Shown here: positions 1-6,070 of the stretch, piece by piece
Layout of the letters: each line of letters begins with the position of its first letter
Position numbering within the stretch: position 1 is the first letter of the stretch
Assembly: GCA_030830185.1 (NCBI GenBank)
Contig: JAURNN010000030.1
Coordinates: 1-7,591, forward strand
DNA length: 7,591 nt
DNA from: Bacillota bacterium
Lineage (GTDB): Bacteria > Bacillota_I > Bacilli_A > Acholeplasmatales > Acholeplasmataceae
Direction: 5' to 3'
Notes under the pieces: generated by a model
What the model was told of the DNA's origin: nothing
What the model saw: only the letters and a program-made list of their open reading frames with translations
The model's database searches: none
Program-made: the position numbers and the translations under genes

Positions 1-1
1 C

Positions 2-97
2 TTAACACTTGATGATAATTATAATGAATCATTTGATGTTTTACCACTTGATTCATCCATGATTATTGATCACTGGGAATATCACGTACAAAATTAA
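2..97 (+). CDS. C-terminal end of an unidentified protein (partial)
   Basis: An open frame enters from the left edge and reads 31 codons to a TAA at 95-97. The visible tail is acidic and aromatic, ending in DHWEYHVQN. It is the only frame of this strand that stays open to the terminator at 103-135, and it stops 5 nt before it, as expected for the last gene of a rightward transcript. I do not recognise the family from 31 residues and assign no function. The call as a real gene rests on the open frame and the terminator position, so it is moderately supported. Confidence 0.6.
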   Translation, partial: LTLDDNYNESFDVLPLDSSMIIDHWEYHVQN

Positions 98-102
98 TTA
101 TA

Positions 103-135
103 AAAAAAGAGAAAAGCTATGCTTTTCTCTTTTTT
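103..135. terminator. Bidirectional intrinsic terminator between the upstream gene and ispA
   Basis: A perfect 15-bp stem (103-117 paired with 121-135) encloses a 3-nt TAT loop. The right arm ends in six T and the left arm begins with six A, so each strand reads as a hairpin followed by a U-tract. It can end the rightward gene finishing at 97 and the leftward ispA transcript. The right arm also encodes the last codons of ispA, and the ispA stop codon lies at the loop boundary. Confidence 0.9.
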
Positions 136-959
136 ATTGTTTCTATAGTATGTAATAAAGGTCCATCTAAAACATGCAATTTATTTTGATATTCTAAAAT
201 AGCAATATTTAAAGCATCTAGTGTTTGTTGAGCATACTCTAATCCTTTTAGACTGACATACGTTGGTTTTTTTCTAATATCATCTGATTTACTTTTACCT
301 AAGATTTCTGGTGTAGATGTGTATTCTAAAACGTCATCTTGTATTTGAAAATATAAACCTAGTGCATGTCCTAAAGACTCCCAGTTGTTGATATCATTAA
401 AAGCATTAGATGCAATGGCACCAAGTATAAAGGAGGCTTGGATTAAATTTGCAGTTTTATGTACATACATTACTTCTAAATGATTTAAATTAACAGTTTG
501 TTTTTCTGATTCAATATCTAAAATTTGTCCGTAAACCATACCCTTTGAACCGGTTTTACTCGAAAGTATGTCTATTATTTTCACTTTTTGATCAGACGTT
601 AATACCAAAGACGATGAAATGATACGAAAGCTATCCGTTAATAATGCATCACCAACAAGTATTGCGGTTGCCTCATTAAAAGCAATATGTAAAGTTGGTT
701 TTCCACGCCTTAAAGTATCATCATCCATGGATGGAAGATCGTCATGAACTAAGGAATAGGTATGTAATAATTCTAAAGCGATTGCTACATCCATATAAGT
801 TTCAGGATTTAATCCATAATGTTCTATGACTTGAAGCATCAATAGAGGACGTATACGCTTTCCTCCTGCGAGTAAAGCGTAGGTGATACCTTCTTTTAAT
901 GTAGAGTTATCTAATGTATCAATATAACGTTTAAGAGCATCGTTTATTTTTTCTATCAT
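117..959 (-). CDS. ispA: Short-chain polyprenyl diphosphate synthase, probably farnesyl diphosphate synthase
   Basis: This 280-residue cytosolic enzyme condenses dimethylallyl diphosphate with isopentenyl diphosphate, giving geranyl and then farnesyl diphosphate. Near the N-terminus, GGKRIRP (32-38) is the usual substrate-binding segment. The first aspartate-rich motif is DDLPSMDDDTLRRGKP (73-88), the bacterial six-residue type with Tyr68 five residues before it, as in bacterial farnesyl synthases. The second motif is QIQDDVLE (205-212), in which the usual last Asp of DDxxD is Glu. GKSKSDD (221-227) and KKPTY (230-234) follow, as in the family. The ATG at 957-959 has an AGGAGA ribosome site 6 nt upstream. 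It is transcribed divergently from the mevalonate operon, and its product uses that operon's end products. Product chain length (C15 rather than C20) is inferred from the motif type. The gene is intact. Confidence 0.9.
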   Translation of the reverse strand: MIEKINDALKRYIDTLDNSTLKEGITYALLAGGKRIRPLLMLQVIEHYGLNPETYMDVAIALELLHTYSLVHDDLPSMDDDTLRRGKPTLHIAFNEATAILVGDALLTDSFRIISSSLVLTSDQKVKIIDILSSKTGSKGMVYGQILDIESEKQTVNLNHLEVMYVHKTANLIQASFILGAIASNAFNDINNWESLGHALGLYFQIQDDVLEYTSTPEILGKSKSDDIRKKPTYVSLKGLEYAQQTLDALNIAILEYQNKLHVLDGPLLHTIETIKKRKA

Positions 960-965
960 GTTTTA

Positions 966-971
966 TCTCCT
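966..971 (-). promoter_or_regulatory. Ribosome binding site of ispA
   Basis: On the minus strand AGGAGA precedes the ispA ATG by 6 nt, fixing the start at 959. With transcription expected to begin near 971, the site would lie at the very 5' end of the mRNA. Confidence 0.8.
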
Positions 972-977
972 GTATGT

Positions 978-986
978 ATTATAACA
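978..986 (-). promoter_or_regulatory. Extended -10 promoter of ispA
   Basis: Read on the minus strand this is TGT-TATAAT: a consensus -10 hexamer (978-983) with a TGn extension (984-986). No good -35 box is seen 16-18 nt upstream; the segment there reads CAAAAG and is part of the dyad at 984-1007. A start about 7 nt downstream would leave a leader of roughly 12 nt. Confidence 0.7.
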
Positions 987-1007
987 AAAGTATTGAAATT
1001 CTTTTGT
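984..1007. repeat. Inverted repeat over the ispA promoter spacer
   Basis: ACAAAAG (984-990) and CTTTTGT (1001-1007) form a perfect 7-bp inverted repeat with a 10-nt spacer. It begins directly at the -10 box of ispA and covers where a -35 box would be. It could be an operator for a repressor or activator, or a chance AT-rich dyad; no U-tract follows in the ispA direction, so it does not look like a terminator. Confidence 0.4.
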
Positions 1008-1057
1008 CGTAATTGTGCAATGCTTAATTATGTGAGTCATTTTATTATATGTCATCG

Positions 1058-1066
1058 TGCTATAAT
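1058..1066 (+). promoter_or_regulatory. Extended -10 promoter of the mvk-mvaD-pmk-idi operon
   Basis: TGC-TATAAT gives a perfect -10 hexamer (1061-1066) with a TGn extension. The segment 17-19 nt upstream (around 1036-1043) has only a weak -35 match. Transcription should start near 1073, only about 9 nt before the ATG at 1082. This places the upstream in-frame ATG at 1049 before the promoter, so that ATG cannot be the start if this promoter is used. Confidence 0.7.
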
Positions 1067-1081
1067 ATATATGGTAGGTTA

Positions 1082-1981
1082 ATGTCAAAAATGCACGGTA
1101 AAATCATTTTAATTGGAGAACATGCAGTTGTTTATAATAAACCGGCAATCGTTTGTCCGGTTTTTGATGCTAATGTCTCAGTTGATATTAAACCTTTTGA
1201 ATACACAAGAATTGAAAGTGATTTTTACAGTGGAGCTATTGAGAATGCATCAGAGCAGTTTGAACCCATTCAACAGTTAATTTTAAAGTTAATGGAGGTA
1301 AATAATATTGAACCCGTTCTTATAAAGATTATAAACAATATTCCAATAGCGGCAGGCATGGGAGCATCTGCAGCTATTGCTGGAGCAATCACTAAAGCTA
1401 TATATCAATATATAAACCAATTATTGACTGAAGATAAGTTAAAGACATGGATATCATATTCTGAAAAGATTGCTCATGGAAATCCAAGTGGTATCGATAT
1501 GGCGGGTATTTTAACAAACAAAGCATTAATTTTTCAAAAAGATCACGAAATAGAACCCATAAGATTTGATGTAGATGGATTCTTACTGATCGTTTTTAGT
1601 AATACACATGGATCAACAAAAGAAGCTGTGTCACTTGTTTCAAAACATATACTGCTCTATCCGAATGCTTTGGATAACATGCAACAATCTGTTTTAAGCG
1701 CTAGAAGACACATATTTAATAAAGATATTCATGCTTTAGGAAATGAGATGAACCAATATCAACAATATTTAAATCAATTAGGCGTTTCATCGCCCGTATT
1801 AGAAAGTATGATTAAAGAAGCCAGAGATTATGGTGCATTAGGATCAAAACTCTCAGGTGGTGGTTTGGGTGGTTGCATCATTGCATTGTTTGATAACCAT
1901 GACAAACTCATTGATTTAAAAAGGCATTTTTACAACCAAGGATTTTTTAAACAATTTGTTATTGATTTAAAGAGGATATAA
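1082..1981 (+). CDS. mvk: Mevalonate kinase
   Basis: GHMP-family kinase that phosphorylates mevalonate to 5-phosphomevalonate with ATP in the cytosol. In 299 residues (usual for bacterial forms) the three family motifs are in order: GKIILIGEHAVVY (6-18), the ATP loop PIAAGMGASAA (88-98), and KLSGGGLGG (257-265). HGNPSGID (132-139) is the mevalonate-kinase signature and holds the presumed catalytic Asp139. The ATP loop reads GASAA where most members read GSSAA. The frame is open back to an ATG at 1049, but the promoter -10 box lies inside that extension, so I choose the ATG at 1082. The ATG at 1091 is also possible: the only ribosome-site-like sequence, GGTAGGT at 1073-1079, is close to the first and about 11 nt from the second. 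First gene of the operon. Confidence 0.92.
   Translation: MSKMHGKIILIGEHAVVYNKPAIVCPVFDANVSVDIKPFEYTRIESDFYSGAIENASEQFEPIQQLILKLMEVNNIEPVLIKIINNIPIAAGMGASAAIAGAITKAIYQYINQLLTEDKLKTWISYSEKIAHGNPSGIDMAGILTNKALIFQKDHEIEPIRFDVDGFLLIVFSNTHGSTKEAVSLVSKHILLYPNALDNMQQSVLSARRHIFNKDIHALGNEMNQYQQYLNQLGVSSPVLESMIKEARDYGALGSKLSGGGLGGCIIALFDNHDKLIDLKRHFYNQGFFKQFVIDLKRI
1971..1976 (+). promoter_or_regulatory. Ribosome binding site of mvaD
   Basis: AGAGGA lies inside the last codons of mvk, 6 nt before the mvaD ATG at 1983. The mvk stop and the mvaD start are one nucleotide apart, so translation is probably coupled. Confidence 0.7.
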
Positions 1982-1982
1982 A

Positions 1983-2933
1983 ATGAAAACAGTTACTGCA
2001 CGTGCTCCAATTAATATCGCACTTATTAAATATTGGGGTAAAAAAGATAGAGTTGAAGTATTACCTTTTCAACCTTCTTTGTCTTTATCATTAGATATTT
2101 TTGAAACTAAAACAACGATTAAAGAAGTAAATCTTAAAGGTTTTCATTTTTTAATTAATGGAAAAGAAGATGAGGAAGTTAAACGTAAAACAGAGAAATT
2201 CATTCATCTTTTTGATTCGAATCTTTCATTAGAAGGCATTCAAATAGAAACTAATAATACAGGACCAACTGCGGCAGGACTTGCCTCATCTGCGAGTGGA
2301 TTTGCTGCACTTGCAGTTGCTGCTAATCATTTTTTTGGTTTCCACTATAATTTAGATAAACTTGCAGCAATTACTAGAAAAGGGTCTGGTTCAGCGATTA
2401 GAAGTTTACTTCCAGAGGCAGTCGCTTGGTATCCTGAAGGACATATCAAAGCGATTGAATTTCCATTTGATGATGTTGTCTTGGGTGTCATTATCATTAA
2501 TGATCAAAAGAAAAGCATTGGCTCTACTGAAGGTATGAAGCTGAGTGTTGAAACGTCACCTGAGTATCAAGAATGGGTAAAACAATCGTTTATTGATTTT
2601 GAACAATTTCAAGAAGGGTTAAAAGAAGAAAATTTTAATAAGATTGGTCAAATTTCCGAAGACAATGCTTTACGCATGCACCATGTATGCGAAACGACAA
2701 CTCCAAGTATTCATTATTTATCAAAGAAATCATATGAAGTCATATCTTTCATACAAAAAATAAGAAAAAATAAGCACTTTGAAGCATATGTTACAATGGA
2801 TGCAGGTCCAAATGTAAAAGTTCTTACAAAAATAAAATATAAAAAACAAATAGAAGAAATGTTGCATCATCAAGGCATTGAGATTCTTTGGTCTGGTATT
2901 GATACGAAAGGTGCGGTGATCATTGATGGATAA
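1983..2933 (+). CDS. mvaD: Diphosphomevalonate decarboxylase
   Basis: Catalyses the ATP-dependent decarboxylation of mevalonate 5-diphosphate to isopentenyl diphosphate. Family landmarks over 316 residues: APINIALIKYWGKKD (8-22), diagnostic of the N-terminus; the phosphate loop PTAAGLASSASG (95-106); KGSGSAIRSL (133-142), with the substrate-binding Ser/Arg pair; and TMDAGPNVKVL (271-281), with the presumed catalytic Asp273. After SAIRSL the protein reads LPEAVAWY, where most relatives have a GGF/VEW-type segment, so this loop is divergent. The length is near the usual 320-330. It starts 1 nt after mvk and its 3' end overlaps pmk by 8 nt. In the pathway order it acts after pmk, which lies downstream of it, the same gene order as in streptococci and enterococci. 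Confidence 0.93.
   Translation: MKTVTARAPINIALIKYWGKKDRVEVLPFQPSLSLSLDIFETKTTIKEVNLKGFHFLINGKEDEEVKRKTEKFIHLFDSNLSLEGIQIETNNTGPTAAGLASSASGFAALAVAANHFFGFHYNLDKLAAITRKGSGSAIRSLLPEAVAWYPEGHIKAIEFPFDDVVLGVIIINDQKKSIGSTEGMKLSVETSPEYQEWVKQSFIDFEQFQEGLKEENFNKIGQISEDNALRMHHVCETTTPSIHYLSKKSYEVISFIQKIRKNKHFEAYVTMDAGPNVKVLTKIKYKKQIEEMLHHQGIEILWSGIDTKGAVIIDG
2915..2921 (+). promoter_or_regulatory. Ribosome binding site of pmk
   Basis: GGTGATC matches the upstream-complementary end of the 16S anti-Shine-Dalgarno region (GATCACC) over 7 nt, ending 4 nt before the ATG at 2926. It supports that ATG over the in-frame TTG immediately before it at 2923. Confidence 0.55.
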
Positions 2934-3939
2934 TATCACTGTAAAAAAACCTGGAAAATTATATCTTGCGGGAGAATATGCTGTTGTTAAAGGATATCAC
3001 GCCATTATCATGCCATCAAAATGGATGCTACAAGTTGATATTTCTAAACAAGATTTTTTCTCGATTAATAGCGATCAATTTAAAGAACATATCATATTTA
3101 AAGTCATTGATTATAAAATTGATTATCCTTATGCATTATGGAAACATACGCTTCAAAGTATTTACAGATACTTAAGATTTAAAAAAATTCCTCTAAGACC
3201 TCATCATATTCAAATTACATCTGAATTACATAAAGACGAAAAAAAATGGGGATTAGGGTCTTCAGGCGCGTTAACTATTGCATTAATTGATGCAGTTTTA
3301 AAATTTCATGATGTTCATTTTACGCCATTGGAACTTTATAAATTGGGTGTGATCACTCAAAAAGATTTAATGGAAAAAAGTTCTTTTGGTGATTTAGCAA
3401 TGAGTGCATTTAGTAAACCATTGTTTTACCGAAAATTCAACACTAAATTACTTACTCAACCACTGTTTCAAGATATAAATAAAGAATGGAAAGATCTTAT
3501 TATTTCACCGATAGAATTCGATCATCTTCCAATCATTATCGTTCACACAAATCAAACAGCATCCTCTTATAAACTCGTATCATCAGTCTTTTCATCAAAA
3601 GAAAACTTAAATGTACTTGAACATATTGATAAAGTTACTCAACAATTATATACAGTTTTAGTTTCAGAAGACTACGATGGCGTGTATCCATTATTGAAAA
3701 AACATCATGAGTTATTGATGAAATTAAAAGTAAGAAAACCACTCTTTACAACCAACATGAATCAAATAGTTTCACATATAACTTTAGATGAAGTTGGATT
3801 TAAATTTTCAGGAGCTGGTGGTGGCGATAATATGCTTATAGGAACTACTATCAACAATATCGAAAATTTGATTACTCAAATACCTAAAGAATATCCAATT
3901 ATTAATAACTATATCAAAGGAGTTATTCATGTCAAATAG
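2926..3939 (+). CDS. mvaK2: Phosphomevalonate kinase
   Basis: GHMP kinase that phosphorylates 5-phosphomevalonate to mevalonate 5-diphosphate. The 337-residue product has VKKPGKLYLAGEYAVVKG (6-23) at the N-terminus, where GEYAVV is typical of bacterial phosphomevalonate kinases; the ATP loop KKWGLGSSGALT (106-117); KSSFGDLAMSAF (151-162), matching the SSxGD substrate segment; and KFSGAGGGDNML (293-304), the C-terminal glycine motif. The GAGGGD form separates it from the GGGLGG of mevalonate kinase two genes upstream. The ATG at 2926 gives an 8-nt overlap with mvaD; a TTG at 2923 is in frame but adds one residue only. The coding sequence is very rich in Lys, Ile and A/T, like its neighbours. 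It overlaps idi by 11 nt, which suggests translational coupling. Confidence 0.9.
   Translation: MDNITVKKPGKLYLAGEYAVVKGYHAIIMPSKWMLQVDISKQDFFSINSDQFKEHIIFKVIDYKIDYPYALWKHTLQSIYRYLRFKKIPLRPHHIQITSELHKDEKKWGLGSSGALTIALIDAVLKFHDVHFTPLELYKLGVITQKDLMEKSSFGDLAMSAFSKPLFYRKFNTKLLTQPLFQDINKEWKDLIISPIEFDHLPIIIVHTNQTASSYKLVSSVFSSKENLNVLEHIDKVTQQLYTVLVSEDYDGVYPLLKKHHELLMKLKVRKPLFTTNMNQIVSHITLDEVGFKFSGAGGGDNMLIGTTINNIENLITQIPKEYPIINNYIKGVIHVK
3916..3922 (+). promoter_or_regulatory. Ribosome binding site of idi
   Basis: AAAGGAG, the strongest such site in the operon, lies inside the end of pmk, 6 nt before the idi ATG at 3929. It fixes that start and the 11-nt overlap. Confidence 0.8.
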
Positions 3940-4936
3940 AAAAGATGATCATATTCATTCAGCGTTAAAACAAGACCATCCAAATAATGATTTTGATAGC
4001 GTAAGGTTGTTATCAAATTCAGTTGGTTCAGTGAATGTAAAAGACGTGGATATTCAAGTTCATATGTTTGAAAGAACTTTTTTAACGCCTATTTATATCA
4101 ATGCGATGTCTGGTGGTTCTGAGTTATCTAAAGAAGTCAATGAAAAACTTTCAGTTGTTGCATCACATTTTGGATTTCCCATGGCTACAGGTTCCTTATC
4201 TGCAGCAATTAAAAATGATACTTGGAAAGAAAGCTTTCAAATTATACAAAAAAATATGGAAAATGGCTTTAAAATTGCAAATATCGGGTTATCTAGATCT
4301 AAAGAAGATGCCAAAAAAGCAGTAGAAATTTTAAATGCTGACGCTCTGCAGATTCATTTAAATGTCGCTCAAGAAATTACAATGCCTGAAGGTGATCGTG
4401 AATTTAAACATTGGAATGCACGTATTTCTGAAATCATTAATTATATTGATGTTCCAGTAATTGTCAAAGAAGTTGGTTTTGGAATGACAAGAGAAACAGT
4501 AGAATTACTGTCTTCACTTGGTGTGACATATATCGATGTCTCTGGAAAAGGTGGTACAAACTTTATTTCAGTTGAAAATGATAGAAGAGTGAATCGCCTA
4601 AAAACATTTGAAAACTACGGAATCTCAACTGTAGAATCTCTTTTAGATAACCAAAATCAAAAGGTTACTTTGTTTGCCAGCGGTGGCATCAGAGATGCAT
4701 TTGATGTTGTTAAGGCATTATCATTAGGTGCAACAATGGTCGGCATGAGTGGTTACTTTTTAAAACTTGTGATGCAACACTCTATTGAAGAAGTGCTTGT
4801 TATTATTCAAACACTTATTGATGATGTTAAGGGAATGATGGCAGTATTAAATGTAGAGAATATACAAGATTTAAAACATGTTCAGAAAATTTATCACGGA
4901 ACTGTTTTAGAGTTTATCAATCAAAGAAAAAAGTAA
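3929..4936 (+). CDS. fni: Type 2 isopentenyl diphosphate isomerase (FMN-dependent)
   Basis: Interconverts isopentenyl and dimethylallyl diphosphate using reduced FMN and Mg2+. It is a TIM-barrel flavoprotein unrelated to the Nudix type 1 enzyme. In 335 residues: RKDDHIHSAL near the start (4-13); YINAMSGGSE (56-65) for flavin contact; ATGSLSAA (86-93); QIHLNVAQEITMPEGDREF (141-159), the isomerase hallmark with the metal- and substrate-binding QE...E; VPVIVKEVGFGM (175-186); DVSGKGGTNF (203-212); and ASGGIRDAFD (250-259) followed by GMSGYFL (272-278), the FMN-phosphate site. Length is slightly short for the family (about 340-350). Last gene of the operon; its TAA lies inside the left arm of the terminator at 4927-4957. 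Its product pair feeds ispA, divergently transcribed upstream. Confidence 0.95.
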   Translation: MSNRKDDHIHSALKQDHPNNDFDSVRLLSNSVGSVNVKDVDIQVHMFERTFLTPIYINAMSGGSELSKEVNEKLSVVASHFGFPMATGSLSAAIKNDTWKESFQIIQKNMENGFKIANIGLSRSKEDAKKAVEILNADALQIHLNVAQEITMPEGDREFKHWNARISEIINYIDVPVIVKEVGFGMTRETVELLSSLGVTYIDVSGKGGTNFISVENDRRVNRLKTFENYGISTVESLLDNQNQKVTLFASGGIRDAFDVVKALSLGATMVGMSGYFLKLVMQHSIEEVLVIIQTLIDDVKGMMAVLNVENIQDLKHVQKIYHGTVLEFINQRKK

Positions 4937-4957
4937 GCATTATTTGCTTACTTTTTT
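4927..4957. terminator. Bidirectional intrinsic terminator between idi and mvaS
   Basis: A perfect 13-bp stem (4927-4939 with 4945-4957) closes a TTATT loop. The left arm starts with six A and the right arm ends with six T, giving a U-tract on both strands. The idi stop codon is in the left arm and the mvaS stop codon lies at the loop, so one compact element ends both converging operons. Confidence 0.9.
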
Positions 4958-6070
4958 ATATATTCGATGTCCTTGGATCATTTGTTCTAAAACAAAATTA
5001 TTTTGAGCATGTGGTGTAAAGTCTGATTCTATGAATTGATGCGTGACTTCTTTTTCTTTATAAAAACTCATGTAACTTTGATACGTTTCAAAATTAATTT
5101 CATCACGATCATCTAAATGCTTTAACATGGCGTCCTTGTTAAAGACTTTTTCATAACCTTCTTGAATCGTTAAGGAGAAGAATTCACCAATGGCACCTGA
5201 ACCATATGAAAACATCCCAATGGTTTCATTTTCTAAATTCTCTTTTGCCAATGATAATACAGAAATTAAACTTAAAAATAATGATCCATTATAAATGTTT
5301 CCAACTTCTTGAGTGAAGGCTTTAACAACCTCTATTTTTTCATCACTAATCGGATGTGAATAGACTTTATTTGCTTTAACTGCCATATTTGCAAATGGCA
5401 TGTGGAAGCATGTATATAAAAAGTTTGTATGAGGATCAACTCTTTTTAACATATCGTTATAACAACGTATCGATAAATGCCCATCAACCGTTGGAATTTC
5501 TTGATATGAAGGTCTATAAAAATCAGGAAGTTCTTCAGTGGTAAATGTTCCTTTATGTACTTGAGCAAGTCTTGGATTGGCACTTACGAGCATTGCAATG
5601 GCTCCAGCACCTTGAGTTGCTTCTCCAGGCGTATTAAAACCATACCATGCAACATCAGAAGATAACACAAGTACTTTTTTATCAGGTTGCATTCTCACAT
5701 AATCTAAAGCAAGTTGAAGAGACCCTGTTGCAGCATAACATGCTTGTTTCAATTCTAAAATACGGATGTTATGTTGAAGTCCAAGCATTCTGTGGACATA
5801 ATTTCCAGCTGCTTTTGAGTAATCAATCGCTGTTTCTGTTGCGAATAAGATGGTATCAATCGCTGCTTTATCTTCTTTGGTTAAAATGCTATTTGCTGCT
5901 TCTAATGCCATGGTGACAATATCTTCAGCTGGTGAGATCACAGACATTTTATGTTGACCAATCCCTATTTTGTATTTATTAACGTCTTGATTTCTTTCTT
6001 TTGCAAGAGAGGTCATATCTAAGTAATATCTTGGGACATAAAAACCTATTTTGTCTATTCCAATTTTCAT
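4940..6070 (-). CDS. mvaS: Hydroxymethylglutaryl-CoA synthase
   Basis: Condenses acetyl-CoA with acetoacetyl-CoA to HMG-CoA, the first committed pathway step; thiolase-superfamily fold, cytosolic. The 376-residue product carries the full catalytic triad: Glu79 in ATETAID (77-83), the acyl-accepting Cys111 in KQACYAATGSLQLA (108-121), and His223 in YTCFHMPFANMA (219-230). The N-terminus MKIGIDKIGFYVPRYYL and the later GNIYNGSLFLSL (257-268) and SYGSGAIGEFFS (288-299) are typical of bacterial MvaS. The length is close to the usual 385-390. Its ATG overlaps the mvaA TGA as ATGA, and AAAGGAAA (6076-6083) lies 5 nt upstream of the ATG. It is the second gene of a two-gene operon and ends in the shared terminator. 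Confidence 0.95.
   Translation of the reverse strand: MKIGIDKIGFYVPRYYLDMTSLAKERNQDVNKYKIGIGQHKMSVISPAEDIVTMALEAANSILTKEDKAAIDTILFATETAIDYSKAAGNYVHRMLGLQHNIRILELKQACYAATGSLQLALDYVRMQPDKKVLVLSSDVAWYGFNTPGEATQGAGAIAMLVSANPRLAQVHKGTFTTEELPDFYRPSYQEIPTVDGHLSIRCYNDMLKRVDPHTNFLYTCFHMPFANMAVKANKVYSHPISDEKIEVVKAFTQEVGNIYNGSLFLSLISVLSLAKENLENETIGMFSYGSGAIGEFFSLTIQEGYEKVFNKDAMLKHLDDRDEINFETYQSYMSFYKEKEVTHQFIESDFTPHAQNNFVLEQMIQGHRIYKKVSK

Noticed and set aside
1012..1021. ATTG-TG-CAAT near-palindrome between ispA and mvk
   Set aside because: Only 4-bp arms with a mismatched centre; expected by chance in AT-rich sequence and not placed well for either promoter.
1049..1081. N-terminal extension of mevalonate kinase from the ATG at 1049
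   Set aside because: The extension encodes MSSCYNIYGRL, which is not family-like, and it contains the -10 box (1061-1066) of the operon's promoter. No ribosome site precedes it.
2923..2925. TTG as start of phosphomevalonate kinase
   Set aside because: It adds one residue only; the ATG at 2926 has better spacing from GGTGATC and is the stronger start codon.
2730..2939. 69-codon open frame on the minus strand
   Set aside because: It lies antisense to the conserved C-terminal half of mvaD, has a low-complexity aromatic composition and no family resemblance.
2966..3175. 69-codon open frame on the plus strand inside pmk
   Set aside because: It is a different frame of a clearly conserved kinase gene, with no ribosome site or recognisable motif.
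4101..4325. 74-codon open frame on the plus strand inside idi
   Set aside because: It is a shadow frame of the isomerase gene; its translation has no family features.
5647..5916. 89-codon open frame on the plus strand across mvaS
   Set aside because: It is antisense to the catalytic region of HMG-CoA synthase. The Leu-rich translation could look like a membrane protein but is a by-product of the opposite strand.
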